Under the pieces are notes generated by a model. The model searched no databases, was not told the DNA's origin, and worked only from the letters and a program-made list of their open reading frames with translations. 64,000 nucleotides of DNA from Limonium bicolor (taxonomy: Eukaryota > Streptophyta > Magnoliopsida > Caryophyllales > Plumbaginaceae): the NCBI GenBank assembly GCA_023374045.1, contig CM041777.1, positions 482,647,594-482,711,593 of the forward strand, written 5' to 3'. The first letter of the stretch is position 1. The number at the start of each line of letters is the position of its first letter. This document shows positions 10,322-23,266 of this stretch, piece after piece. Made by a program: the position numbers and the translations under genes.

Positions 10322-12430
10322 CTTTTTGTAACACCCCTACCGGTAATCTCACCATTACTCTTAACCCATCTCCATTACCAATACACCAGCAGCGGAAATT
10401 CTAATACAACCGGGGGTGGAACAATGCCGTTAGCCACTCACGTGACTAACAAGGCTGATTCCCAACAACAATACAATACACTATCGGTCTGATGGGTCTT
10501 TACCGAGTACACTATACCAACGTTGCTTCCTTTACTTAAACAATTCTCAAGTCAATACAACCTTTAACACCACAATATACAATACAATAACCATTCAATA
10601 CTATACCGAGTATCTACAATTTCCCGAGTATATCCATGACCCTTTTTGGTCTTACATCCCACAGTATACAAATACAATTGCTTTAACAACTACCCACATC
10701 AATAACAACCCCGTCCTACTCTCGAACGGTGTCCGGCTTAGCTGCCAGTCTCTTACAGTGTTCATATTCACTTCGGGTACCTGCACACTAAAAACGTTCC
10801 CCCTAGGGGGTCAGCTTACGCTGAATATGACTTCCGCATACCCCGCGTACTAGCGAGGGTACGCCGACTATTTGGTCAAGAGCATGCGGTTCATTTTAAT
10901 TCAAACATCATGCAATACAACAATACATCATACATGTACATTCACACAACACTCCACATTCCATCCAGGAATACAATCCACACAAATATCACGTCCAGCT
11001 CGTTAAATTCACTTACCTTATCCTTAGACCTTGAGAGACCATATCTCAAGTGAGTTTTATTCTCGTCATTTACCAACCTTCCGCCCCTACCGGGTAGTTT
11101 ACTTAACTCCGAGATCATTAGACACCCTCGGTCCCGATCTAGATTCTTAATTATTCTACTCTTGAATAATTTTAAGTTAAGCCTCAAAGGTCTCCGGGCA
11201 GAGACATATATAGGTCTCACCATCGGGCTTTTATAATCTCAATACGGGATTAGAAACATACTCTCATGCTCTCTCTCCCTATCCCATAATACTCAGCTTA
11301 CCTCTTTAGACGGGTAAGCTCTGCCGGTCTTACTCCAGTAAGGCACCACTATGTGGCACACGGCCCCGCAGGGCACCACTATGTGGCACACGGCCCGGTA
11401 ACAAGGGAGTTCGACCATGGATTCAGAAACATACGCTCTGTTGCATCCTCATCCTTGCACGCGTGACTCACAATCCCCTAACCCAACTCTCGGGTTAGTA
11501 ACAATAGGTACTCATATATAAATACATATATAATAATCAGTCAGCCGCATCTCCCTCGATGCTATCATACAACTTAGGAGGTTTCCTATCCCGTTGTATC
11601 TGCCGATTTACGGGTCGCCCCTACGCTTCCATTACTTAGGGTTATGTTCATTTTCTAACATTGGGTTTCATCCTTGCATAGGAGGTCGACTATTGATATT
11701 AAGGATGTTCTCTAGCCTTATGTGTCGCTTGTTCTCATTTCGAGTAAGTTTATAAGTTTGATTTATCGTTGTCCGTTAATAGATGGTTATCGTGGGTTAC
11801 CTCGTTCTCGTTATTTCACATCATGACTCTTTCTTCGAGTCTTTAAACAATCAAGACCCAACTATGGGAAGCACTACGATACACAATCACGTACAAGCGG
11901 CTCATTCATCATTCATCCATTTCATGAATTATACAAACTTGATTCAAGTTCAATCCAGCAAACAACAATACAATACAATACAAGCACTATTAGGTGCACA
12001 CAATCCGATTCGTGCATTTATCTTGTTAGGTGATCACACAATCAAACAAGCACACAAATCGGGGTAACCAAGTTAGGATACAGAGCATGAGAAAATCATA
12101 CCTTTCACAGGGGTTAACTTTACCAGGTGTTCCCACGTTCCTCGTGTCTTACTCTTGAACCACTAGTTACATGTCAAATGGTTCAATTAATATTAAAGCG
12201 TTACGATAGATGCATAGTTGCTACTCCCGTACTTACCCCGTTATCCCGTAATTTCGGTTTAACTTAGTGTACTTAATTCCTTAACTTGCTCACTCACTTC
12301 CAACACTTGTTTATACTTCTTAGGACCTTTATAAGTCACCAAACAACTCCTAAACATCATCTAAAACCTATACCATTCAAACCCCCATCATTTAAACCCA
12401 TTAAAACACTTTCTGCAAGATTCTGGGGGT

Positions 12431-12685
12431 GGTCCGGGACTTGGTCCCTACCTATAGTCCCGGACCAATGCATAACCAAACTCTCGGCATGATTTTAATA
12501 GGTGGTCCGGGACCTTGTCCATCCCTCAAGTCCCGGACCAAGTACCGCAAGAACTCTCGGCCTAACATTAAGGGATGGTCCGGGACCTTGTCCATCTCTC
12601 AAGTCCCGGACCATGTGCTGGGAAAAGTCTCGGCCTATTTTTAATGGGTGGTCCGGGACTTTGTCCAAGGACCAAGTCCCGGACC
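12431..12685. repeat. Array of four 36-nt hairpins in the LARD-1 5' LTR
   Basis: Units at 12431-12466, 12504-12539, 12577-12612 and 12650-12685, all 36 nt, with intact GGTCCGGGAC/GTCCCGGACC arms. Confidence 0.9.
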
Positions 12686-13891
12686 CTGCTAAAACCTGCA
12701 GCATACATAATTTTTCAGCCCCTATTCAATCCATAATCCACCCTTAATCTTTTCCTAATCTTTCCACAAGTTTCCTACCCGTTTTAACACCTCAAAACGC
12801 TCCTTAAACCACCTCAAATCCTTGGTTAAATCCCTACTCCAATTCTTGTTCAAATCCAACAATTCAAGGCTTCACATTTCACATTTTGCACTCTTTTGCA
12901 AATCTAACTCCTAATTCTAACTCCTTCTTACTAGTTTTTACATCTTACCAAGCCTACCAAATCACTTAATGGCCATGCCAATTCATTCCAACATATCCAC
13001 CATTCTAAAACCCAAGTCCAACTCTCATTTCCTAAGTCTTGCACACTAATCCCTTTTCTAGTTTTTCTAAAACATTTCCATACTCCATTGCTACAGATTT
13101 TCACCTCTCCTCTACTAGTTCTCCAAATGCCATTTCAAGGCTACAACTACACTCCAAACAACACTACAAACACCTAGGTTCTCCAATGCACTAAGTCACC
13201 TTTAAACACTTGTTTTTCTACCAAAATTTTGCCATAACCTCCCCATAAACCTTACATGTCCAAACACCTCTTTTTCACCATTTTCAATCCTAAACTAGCC
13301 ACACCCTTACAAGGGTCCTACCAGAACATAAACTTAATTCAAAATCCACCAAACCACAATATTGCTCAAATCTCAAATACAATGGCACTTCGGCCCTTAA
13401 ATCAACACAAGTCCACAATCATCCTCAAATCCAATCAACTACATTAATTCACATATTTTGGGGTTCATTATTTAAATTTAACCCATCCCAATTCCTAAAG
13501 CAATTAAAACAAGTTTAAGGTAGATTTCTTACCTTAATTCACAAGTTCCTCTTTGATTCTCCTCTTGTTCATCCTCTTCTCAAAATCGGTCAAGTGGGGA
13601 TGGAGTTGCCAAACTCCACCCCAACATTCAAGAAACACAAAAGTATACTCAATTAATTATCTAAACCCTTAGGAAACCTCAATTAAACCAAAAGGGCTTA
13701 GTACACAAAGTTAGGGTTTAACTTTGGAGATTTTTGAGAGGGGTTCTCACCCTTGAATCAAGAAGGGGATTAATCCACCATTGGAGGGTTGAAATGGAGC
13801 TCAAAATCAAGAAGAATAACAAGGTATTAGAAGAAGCCAAAATCGGCCAAGGCATGAAAATGGGGAAAATGAGCTTTTCTCTTGAAACTTT

Positions 13892-14098
13892 TTACCTTGT
13901 TAGAAAGAGGAGATTCCAAGCTACAAGGTGGTGCCTTTTCTCCTCAAATGGGCGAAACCCATGGAGGTCAACTTCATTATTTTCGGATTTTGAAAAGAGA
14001 GATAGGTAGAGAATGATGAGAGGAACACAAATATGTGTTTTGTTTTTGATTTGGGGCATTTTTGTGGCTTGAGCAAGGAGATAAAGAGAGGCTGCCAT
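13892..14098 (-). other. Leader with short ORF, copy in the LARD-1 5' LTR
   Basis: Same start (ATG at 14098) and donor-like AAG|GTAAAAAG (GT at 13895-13894) as at 4276-4548, but the ORF ends after 68 codons in another frame because of a 1-nt indel. This argues against coding selection. Confidence 0.4.
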
Positions 14099-14837
14099 GG
14101 GAGCTCTTGAAGGAGTTCAAAATCGCCAGAATAGGGAGGAGGAAGAAGGTGGATTCGGTGGTGAGAGAAGGAGGGAAGGAGAGAGAGGAGGGAAATGAGA
14201 GGAAAGAGAAAAGAAAGGTACTTTAGTACCTTTTACTTTATTGACTTTCCTTTTTTCTTTTTAGCTAGGTGGGAGTCTGAGTGAGGCTGTTCTCTTAATA
14301 AAAACCGGCCCACTTAAATGTTACAAGCTGGAGCGTTTTTTCGTCTTTTACAGAAAACGCTCGTTTATTTACCCGGTTTAGCACTATTCACTAACCGGGC
14401 CCGTTTTCCGGAATTTTCTCATTTCTTTAATTTTAATGGCTATTATACTCCCATTAATGTTTATTTATAGTTATTTGATGAACTATAATTTTTACGGGTT
14501 CGTTTGACCACTTAAAGTCACGTTTTCGGGTTTTCTCGAAAAACGTGCGTTAAAGCTTTATTAGCGTTTTATTACATTATTTGGATCCGTTTTCTTCGGG
14601 AATTGTTCCCGTATATTATTTAGGCATTATTAAGCCTTTTAAATTCATTTAGTACCCTATTTAAGGTTGTCTTCTTCTTACGGTCACTTAACGCTCGTTT
14701 TAGCGTTTTTCGCTCTTTAAGCGTTTTTATTATTTCTTTTGGATTTATTCTTTTTACCAAAATTCATTAGGCACTAATAGGCCCTCAATATCGTATTAGA
14801 GTAATTTAATCACCCTAATTAAGTTCGGGGTATTTCA

Positions 14838-14842
14838 GACGC
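14838..14842. repeat. Target site duplication of LARD-1, right (GACGC)
   Basis: Matches 764-768 exactly. Confidence 0.9.
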
Positions 14843-14916
14843 GAGCATAAACCACGGTTCCTAACCGTGGTATATAGGCAAAATAACCGTGGTTAAAAAC
14901 ATTTTTTCCACTAGTG
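14843..14916. mobile_element. CACTA transposon terminus
   Basis: The end reads TTTTTTCCACTAGTG; its reverse complement starts CACTAGTGGAAAAAATG, the typical plant CACTA (En/Spm) terminus. AACCACGG/CCGTGGTT subterminal repeats lie inside it. The next bases TCA (14917-14919) fit a 3-bp target duplication, because the intact LARD-2 LTR reads TTCTCACTAGTTGAG here (about 25051-25065). The rest of the transposon lies left of the window. Confidence 0.8.
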
Positions 14917-16188
14917 TCACTAGTTGAGAGTGTGATGCCGTGGTTGAATTGTGGCTGGATTGGAAGGTTGTGATCGAAAGTGAAGTATTGTTTTATTGGT
15001 TATGATGACCTTGATTGAATTGTTGGTGGATTGTGGAAGCTTGATTGTTTGTTGTTGGCTTCTCACTAACTCCCTAACCAATTAACCCTCTAACATTGAG
15101 AATTGGGAATTGAGTAATTTGGAGTATTTGAGAAACCCGATATAGTTTCGGCCACGCGTGAGGATGAGGTAACAAGAGAGATTGTTAACCGATTCCTGGC
15201 TATAATCTTTTCCACGGTCCAAACCCCTTAAATGGGTAGCAACCTGGTTAAGTGGGCCACCTTAAGCCCAGTGGTGGGATAGCCTTATCCCTGCCCGGAG
15301 GTCATACCGACTTAACTTGAGAATTGGTAAGAGAAGAAAATTTTATTGAGGAAGACTTGGACTTGTTCAGTTGTTGATCTTGAGTAATGAGATGATAACA
15401 TCCAACTAACCCGGATGGTAATTGGGCTAACCCCCTTTGTGAAGCTTGATTGAGGTTGGACCTTGGTTGTTGATTGTGAGACTTGTGCTTGATTTATATG
15501 CCTTGGTTGTATGTTGACATGCATGCTTATGCTTTCAATTATATTAGCATGTTGTTATTATTAAACGAACCGCATGTTGGCGACCAATTAGTTGGCGTAC
15601 CCTCGCTAGTACGCGGGGTATGCGGAAGTCATATACAGCTTTGCTGAACCCCTAGGGGCACTGTTTTTATTTCAGGTACCCGACAAAGCTAAGAAGTCGA
15701 GTGTGAGATTAGACTATCATGCTTTGTTAGCTAGGGATTACCTTGGATAGTGAATTGTTGTATACGGGCTTGTAGCCCATTGAATTGCCGGTGCACCAAG
15801 AGGTGCACCCTTATGTATTTGAGAACATGTAGAATTGTAAGAACATGGGTGGGAGGTTAGACTCTTGATAACTTTGTATAAACTCGTGAGGAGTAATGTA
15901 TTTTGGATTTGTACCTTAGCAACTCGGTATATTGGATTGTAAACTAGAGTACTAATGAATGGTGAATTATGTATACTCGGTTTGGATTTGGAGTTTGTAT
16001 TGCAATTGTTTATACTCGGTAAATCCGGTCCATCAGACCGATGCTGTGTTGGAAGTAGGCCTTGTTAGTCACGTGGGTGACTAACGGCATTGTATCACCC
16101 GCTGTTGAGTAGGAATTAACCGCTGCGTTTGTATAGAAATTTGGGATGATTAGACGGTAATGACGGGTTTAGCAGTTGGGGTATTACA
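14917..16188 (+). repeat. LARD-2 5' LTR, right part only
   Basis: Matches 25055-26296 of the 3' LTR and ends GGGGTATTACA (the 3' copy ends GGGGTGTTACA). It holds the stem-loop GTTAGTCAC-GTGG-GTGACTAAC at 16064-16085. The hairpin array and leader of this LTR lie in the missing part. Confidence 0.85.
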
Positions 16189-16193
16189 AAAAG

Positions 16194-16221
16194 TAGTATC
16201 AGAGCGAAGTATCGATCTGAT
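16194..16221 (+). promoter_or_regulatory. Primer binding site (tRNA-iMet, one mismatch) inside a hairpin, LARD-2
   Basis: TAGTATCAGAGC (16194-16205) differs from the exact tRNA-iMet complement at the second base. The hairpin ATCAGAGCGA-AGTA-TCGATCTGAT (16198-16221) has one G-A mismatch. Both are signs of decay. Confidence 0.75.
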
Positions 16222-19200
16222 GACTGGAAATACCGAGCTTAGGAAATACCGAGTTAGGAATTAGAAGCTTAGGGCTAAGGGCTGAGTGATAGCGTGAGAG
16301 ATACGCTAGTTAGGAACCACCGGTGTGTACCGGATACCTACAATACCAGACCCGCCCTCCACATCCCCCGTTGTATAACTTGGGAAAGAACGCCAGAGAG
16401 AAGGAAAATCCTCTCACACTCGGGAAAATCCGATCTGGCAGTTGTGAAATCATCCTACGGTAAACAAGAATCCGACATGTAGTAGATTCCCAGAGTTGGA
16501 AGTCCCGTAGATGGTTCCCGGTCGAACAACAATACCCGCATCTAATTGCGGTAAAATGAGAATCCTAACCACAAGGAGACCGGAATTTACAACAGCATGG
16601 GGCGATATGCTTAGCAGTCGCGAGAACATAGTTGGTCAAGCAGCAGCAGGATGAGAAGCACTAAGCGTGCAACGAAACGGATAATGGAGCAGTAATAAAC
16701 CCGAGACATGAGTCTACGGGACCGTAAGGGTGTGATAATAGCCTTAACGGTATACAAACCGACTAAGGAAATAGTCCGGAGCGGTTTACTCCAGGACCAC
16801 AACGCCAAAAGGTTACAATACCTGGCCGACATAGCCCAGGCAGCTACGAGAACATTCACGAGATATATTCCGAAAGGGCTACAGAAGTAGTGCCTAAGCA
16901 AGTTAAGACTCGGTAACCACGGTAAACGTGTGGGAACGAGCAACAAGGAAACCACAGAACAAGCAGTTAGGGGCCTCTGAGGCCGAAGAAGCACCCTAAC
17001 CAACGACAGTCATGTCAAAACCATGGAGCAGCGACCTGAATGATCGCTAAATAAGATTAGAGGATCAAAGAAGAGTCGAGAAGACTACCAAATACGCATG
17101 GAAACCACACATTAACCGGTATAGGTTTACCCAAAAACCACCAGTCCCGTGCACTTGCCACGGCAAGTGCAGTAATAACAAGACTACTCAGAGAAATTTT
17201 TAACAAGCAACGAGCACTTAGTGTGGTACCAAGATAGCGAAGGAAGCAATTATAGGATCACAAATCTTAGTAACCTTAAAATGAAACCTTAGAAGGGCCT
17301 AACGGCCTGACCATCGCATAAAAGGATACACCGGTCAGCGAGAAGCTAGACTTGGTAAGAACCATCCGGCATTAGATGCCATGAAGATTTCTATTTTAAA
17401 CTCAAACTTTTCTTTCGAAACCAAAAATCTCTTTTTAAAACCTAACATATTTCTTTTAAACCCCATATTTTTAAAATCAAACCAGCAGATATACAATAAG
17501 TTATCATAGGACGATATAAGAGAGTTGACAACAGAATACTTCACCTAGGCGTGTGACGAACACTACGAGTGTACAAAAACGAGATGTGGGACGACCGCAC
17601 TCCGATAGGGGCTTGCGGGCCTGACTAGCCTACTTATAAGTTAGTCGGGTAAGTGGTAATGTATCAGCACGGTACCCCACGTATGTATACAAGTGGTGTA
17701 CAAATCACGAGAAGTAGTTGACTCCGTTCTACGGATAGTAAGTAAGTTCAAACCAGAACAGTTGGACACCTCGGACGATCGAAGAGAAGGAACACAGTTA
17801 AGGTAACGAGCCTAAGGGAATCAGAGAATTCATCTAAGGATAACGAGTAAGAGTTAGAAAGTGCAAGGAGCACAGAACAGTAAGTATAGACATTGGAGAT
17901 GTCTCAAAAATCTTGGAGCAAAAGCATGGTAGCTGGAAGAAACCCAGCCCTAAACGCAGTAAGGCAAATGCCTAATGTTTAACGAACGGTACGGAGTCCC
18001 AAGAGCAATCACAAAGATTACCAGGAAGTATAATTCACCATTGGAGAAGGTGTTAGGACCCGGTCTAGAACACATGGAGAAAGTATTGACAGTCTACCCA
18101 AGAACGGGAGACACTATAACTCAAATGGATAGCTCAAATACGATACCGCAAGGCGGTGTAATTAACACAACATATCATAAACATTATCCAGATGTAATGG
18201 CGTAATCTAATAACACCAGGAGCAGTCCTGGAAGGGTGTATAATTCAACAGTAGTTGAACAAACTATCGTGATAAGAACACAAGTGTTAAAGCGAATACA
18301 CTCGGTTAGAACATCGAAGGGATTCCATCTAGCAGGAAATACCCTAAATCACTAAGAGGCACTGACTAACACCAGATAGCCTAAAGGGCCTCCCATGAAC
18401 GGAAGCGTAATGCAACGACCTCACCATGGAGCCTAGTAATATCTCCAATCATATGATGGTATACGGAGAAGTAGAGACTTGTATAAACAGCCTGCAAAGA
18501 GCATAGCTCGAAGCAATGTGGCTTAAGAGCCATGAACCAACTACTGTAGATTTAAACAGTTGCAAAACCATATTGAATAATAAGAAGGGTCGCCAAGAAT
18601 GGCACCAGTAAGGGAAGAGATATTATTGCATACACGAAGAGAGCAGCAATCGAACCACTTGATTTAAGTGCAGTGTAATGAGTAGCTTCGAATGAAGACT
18701 ACCTTAGTATTACTGTCACTAGAGCACCAGCCTAGTATAAAGTTGACAAGGCTTAAGTTGTCTACCTGCCCTCTATAGTAATAGTAATATCGGGACATAA
18801 AAATCCCGCTATTGTGAAACCACCGGAGTTGTGTTTACGTGGACCCTCCAGTAGAAGGTTTCACACCTACTAATATAATTATATTGAGGCTTGAGCATAT
18901 GATCATTGCCAAGGAACAATTTGAAAGTGAAAAGGGAAATTCTAAAAATAGTATGAATAAGGAAGCTTTGATAGCAGTGGTTGAAACCGAAAGAGTAGTC
19001 GGATTGAAGAGAACACCGAATGTGTACAGTGAGAATGGTAGAATGATAACGCTCAAAGAGCATAGAGAATTAATGGGTAGTATACTCTGTAGTCAACTAA
19101 GCAAATGGTGAACCATTGTACGAATGGCGGAAGTGCATAAGCAGAGACTAACATAGTAAACCTTGTCATGAGACTTATGAGTGGAAATAAACCCCTCAAC

Positions 19201-20842
19201 AAGAACTTTTACTTATCAAGAATAGAATGCTCTCCTATTAGAGAATGGGACCAGAAAACCCTTGAAGTTCCTTGGGATGTCCCGATGATGTACATAGAAA
19301 AGTTAAACTACACAGCTAGACTATATATCCGATGCCCATGATTTAGTAGACAGTAAATGTCAAGAACAAGCAATGTGAGTGCGTATCTTGACACATCAAA
19401 TAACCAACACTCAAAGGAGCTAGTGATCAAATAGACTACTTCATCCTTGGTCAACCAAGCTACCTGATAATGATATCATAAGCGATGAAAGAACGTGAGG
19501 TGGACTAGCCCACACATAAACCCGAACCTGGAGTAGAACATACCCGCATGTAAAAGATAATGACATTGCGGTATGCTACGATGACCGCCATACACATGAA
19601 TCTAGAAAACACCCGGTGTGTTCACACCACAAGGAGATTGAGTATGAACCGTAACATTGGAGTGTACAGTTGAGGAATGGTGGCAACAATAATGGCAATG
19701 AGTAAAGGCAAACTACCACAGAAGCAGAGGCCGTGAAAACAATGTGTATAATAAGAATATGGTGCGCAACAAGCGACCACTATGAGAATGTAGTTAGACA
19801 ATAATATGGGAAACAAAGCCATGAGCTGGACTCAGGGAGTCGAGAAGCAGGAATTGGTAGGTAGACTAGGCGTTAAGGCCTATAGTCTGAACCAGGTAAT
19901 AAGGATCACACAAGGAACGCATTGTGCATTCCTAATGTAACTTCATAAGGAACTGAAAGCGTATACCTAGTGGATCAACTCAAGAAGAGGAGTAATAACT
20001 TGGGGCAAGAGTACCCGATTGCTGAACAACTGACTGTACTAAATACGGAGGATTTGTAAACGCAAAAATGAACATTGCGTAAGCCAGTGTAAGCGTAAAC
20101 CTAGTAACAAACCGTGCGGCCTTCGGCCAATGAAGCACAAAGAACGTCGAACATGCCAACTATCATAACAAGTGAATTTTGTTGGAATAAAAGCAGGAAT
20201 GAGATTATAAACACGATGAGGATCAATGCATATGTAATCCAAGATTGTACAAGGAAAGAAAACTGGTATAGCACTACATGAGGGAGTGACCAGAAATCCA
20301 TGATCAGAGGTAGCACTACACAGTAGGTAGTAGCCGACAACAAGTCGGAGGAACTAAGTGAGCAATCACAAAAGTATACAACAATGCGCAATAGATTTCC
20401 AGAAAATTAGATAGAAAATCTATTACACAATCAGTTCGCGTACGGTAAGAGATACCACGCGCCAGTTGAGAAACCGGATATCCCAGGACAAAAAGGATAA
20501 GAAGTAGATGTGTAACGATTTTAGAATAACAAAAAGGGCGGAGTAAGCTCTAAAGTTATCAGTGTCGCGCAGCAGAAACTAGTGGGCCCTAGCTAAGAGG
20601 TTTAATATACCCAGTAAGTATGAGTGAATGGCTAATTATCAATGCCTTGAAGCCTGTGAGGCTAGAACCGAATTGATTATGAGTGAAATAAACTCCAATG
20701 GGAATTCTTGGTGCAGGGACTAAACTGTCAATATGGTTAAGACCCTTTGACCAGAATATATTGTATAATAGACCGTATGGAAGCTAGAATGCTTTTGGAT
20801 GCCCAAATTGAATGAACCATTGTTCAATGATAACATATGGTA

Positions 20843-20880
20843 GATTACGTGGGTGTAATCCCTTTTTAAGGGGGGTAGGG
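20843..20880 (+). promoter_or_regulatory. Second polypurine tract with hairpin, LARD-2
   Basis: GATTACG, loop TGGG, TGTAATC (20843-20860, one G-T pair), then CCTTTTTAAGGGGGGTAGGG. Same design and relative position as in LARD-1, about 1.4 kb before the 3' LTR. Confidence 0.7.
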
Positions 20881-21542
20881 CGAAAACCGCTTAGTGTATG
20901 TTTCACGTATTCATTACGCAAACTACAGTGTGCATAGCACAAACGAGAATTGATTTGATGATTGGTACCTATGTTACATAAACATATGCACTTGTTCATA
21001 GCCTAGTTATGGTTATTGCGCATAAGAGATGCAAGTACCATTGATATAAACTTGATTATCTTGGTAACTCCGGTGTGAGATCACCGGTAGAAAGGAGTAG
21101 AGAAACTCCTGGGGGAATGAGAATCCCTATAGTATATGTCTAATTGATGATAGACACGGTGTGCGATTGTCTAATTAATGAAACTGATGTAGAACCTAGA
21201 GGGAATTGAGTTCCCTAGGTGATTGTTTTGAGACAATTGAGAATGATTGATGGACGGAGCTCCACAAGTATTGTATCCTTAGAGAAATCATTTGAGATTA
21301 TTGGGAGTAATCGATGAATTGAGTCCACGAGTATTGTATTCCTTGAGTAAGTTTTGGAAGTAAATTGAGATTGATTGGTAACCCAAGTTCTAGGATTGGA
21401 GAGTAAAATTGAGGATGATTGATGGAAAGAATTCCATCCCTTGGAGATGTATGGTTTGTGTTCATGACTAGGAAAAGTAAAAAGATAGAAAATGGAAATA
21501 ACTGAATTATTTGATTGGTTGAAACTGACGTGTGAAGTCGAA

Positions 21543-21622
21543 CTTGATTTTGATCAGATCAAGGGAAACGGAACACAAATTGGGGTGGAAAGATAGTTCC
21601 ACACTGATGTTGATCACATCAG
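21543..21622 (+). other. Conserved hairpin pair A/B, LARD-2
   Basis: A is CTTGAT-TTTGATCAG-ATCAAG (21543-21563); B is CTGATG-TTGATCA-CATCAG (21604-21622). Both loops contain TGATCA, which is self-complementary, so the loops could pair with each other or between two RNA molecules. Confidence 0.6.
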
Positions 21623-22262
21623 GGTTGAATGATTCTTGAAGCTCCCTTCAAGGGGTCACTATTAATCACGCGTAGAATAGATGTAATGAGTATAAATTGG
21701 ATTTGGGAGTTGGTTATGTTTTAAGAGGATTTTTAACTAGTGTTGGCAAAAAGGATTTTCCTTTAGACTTGAGGATTTGTTTGAAACCTATACCATCTAA
21801 CCGAGGGCTGCGGTCCTTTGTCTGATGACCGGAAAATGGTGGTAGGGTATTGTGTTGTATTATTCCAAGGGCAGCGAGACGTAGAGAAGTCCTGTGTCTA
21901 GATGACCTGAGTGCCTACGGGATCAGAGTGTGTAGTTGCCATGGGACTCGAGTATTTTTGCTTTACTTCGGAATAGCATTGCATTGTATGTATGTTGATA
22001 TACATTTGTTGGCTCAATGTAAACAGCCAGAGGGTTGGTTGTAGAGTATTGGTGGTAATTGTTGAATTGCATTGTGCTTGAAGTTGAAAGGTATTGCTTG
22101 AATTGAATTGAGAGTTGCTCTTGCCTTGTGTTGTGCTTGTGGGTTATGTGAATACCTTGTTTGACAGAATTGAAATTCTGTAAGGTGTGGTGATGTGTGA
22201 TTGTTGGCAGTTGAATTGTCAACTGAACATAGATAATAATTCACCAACATTGAACTTTGAAC

Positions 22263-22297
22263 AACTTTGAGGGCAAAGTTCCTTAAGGGGGGTAGAT
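22263..22297 (+). promoter_or_regulatory. Primary polypurine tract with hairpin, LARD-2
   Basis: AACTTTG, loop AGGG, CAAAGTT (22263-22280), then AAGGGGGGTAGAT (22285-22297) directly before the 3' LTR at 22298. Confidence 0.8.
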
Positions 22298-23037
22298 TGA
22301 AATACCCCGAACTTAATTATAGTGATTAAAATTATTCTAATATGGTATTTAAGGGCCTAATGGTGCCTAAGGCATATTGGTGAAGAAAATAAAACCAAAA
22401 GAAAAGAGAAAACGCTTAAAAAGCGAGAAGTGTAAAAATGAGGGTTACATAACCATAGGAGGTATGTGACCTTGACTAGGATCCTAGGTGGATTCCTAAG
22501 GCTCATTTATGCCTAAATAGTATGTTGAAAAAATTCCCGAAGAAAACGGATCCATAAAATGGATTAAAACCACAAACGAACCTTAAAGCGCGTTTTTCGA
22601 GGAAACCGGGAAAACGCAACTTTAAGCGGGTTAAGTAGACCCGTAATAATTTTATTCAATCAAATGTCTATATTTAGACATTAGTGAAGGTCTAGAACCA
22701 TTAAAATTAATTAAACGAGAAAATTCTGCAAAAACGGGTTCTAGTAAGTGAATAGTGTAAAAACTAGAACTTGTGGGGTGATAAGTGTAAATAAGCAAAA
22801 CTAACTCTTCCCTTTGTAAATAAAAATCATAGGCTTAAATGTGTGTATGTGGGCACGTTTTTTATCAGCCCTCACACCCTCTCCAATTCCTTATTAGCTA
22901 AAAGACAAAAAGAATAAGAAAAGAAAAAGTAACAAAAGTACAAAAGCTTACTTTACCTTCTCTCTCTCCCATTTCCTCTCTAGCCCACGTTTTCTCCCTC
23001 CTCTATTCAGATTTTTTTCTTCCTCCCAACACCTTCA

Positions 23038-23266
23038 ATGGCGATTTGGACTTCCCCCACCAGCTCCACACTTCTCTTCCATTTTTAAAGGCTTAAATCA
23101 CCTCCAAAAATTACAAAAATTATACCATTGAACTCCTCTCACTTAGGAGATCAATTCCCTCTTTTCAAAATCTAAAAAATACCACTTTCATCTCCATGGA
23201 TGTAGCTATTATTGAAGCTTGAAGGTGACCATTTGAAGCTCCTTCTTCTCCTTGTTAATCTAAGGT
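23038..23266 (+). other. Pyrimidine-rich leader with candidate splice donor, LARD-2
   Basis: A CT-rich stretch (about 22960-23035) precedes an ATG at 23038, and TAAG|GTAAAAAG (GT at 23265-23266) follows 227 nt later. LARD-1 and LARD-3 have the same order at about 204 and 199 nt. A further donor-like AAG|GTAAATG is near 23611. No conserved protein frame. Confidence 0.35.

Larger units (their letters stand above)
5289..10326 (-). other. LARD-1 internal region, non-coding
   Basis: 5038 bp between the LTRs. The first few hundred bases after the primer site align by eye with LARD-2 after 16205, and the last kilobase also matches LARD-2. The longest ORF (9784-10209, plus strand) is antisense to the element, has no recognisable motif and is not kept in LARD-2. 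Supported contents are the primer site and hairpin (10294-10321), the second polypurine module (6608-6643), the paired hairpins (5770-5849) and the primary polypurine module (5289-5324). I see nothing else interpretable. Confidence 0.8.
769..14837 (-). mobile_element. LARD-1: complete non-coding giant LTR element
   Basis: This 14.07-kb element has two nearly identical LTRs (4520 and 4511 bp), a 5038-bp internal region, a tRNA-iMet primer site, a polypurine tract and a perfect 5-bp target duplication. Its sense strand is minus: LTR 10327-14837 is the 5' LTR, LTR 769-5288 the 3' LTR. Neither strand encodes gag, protease, RT or integrase, so it fits the LARD class and needs helper proteins. Sampled stretches of the LTRs differ at roughly 1% by eye, so this is a young insertion and the youngest LARD here. 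Confidence 0.9.
10327..14837 (-). repeat. LARD-1 5' LTR
   Basis: 4511 bp, homologous end to end with 769-5288. It carries the stem-loop at 10429-10450, the 30-bp duplication at 11341-11396 and the hairpin array at 12431-12685. The target duplication GACGC follows at 14838-14842. Confidence 0.9.
16189..22297 (+). other. LARD-2 internal region, non-coding
   Basis: 6109 bp. No frame longer than about 100 codons has recognisable motifs. The start aligns with LARD-1 sense sequence after its primer site (shared runs such as ATACCGAGTTAGGAATTAGA). Supported contents are the primer site, the second polypurine module at 20843-20880, hairpins A/B at 21543-21622 and the primary module at 22263-22297. 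I see nothing interpretable in the remaining stretches. Confidence 0.75.

Noticed and set aside
18839..19111. 90-codon ORF in LARD-2 internal region
   Set aside because: No recognised motif, overlapping ORFs on the opposite strand, and no counterpart in LARD-1 found by eye.
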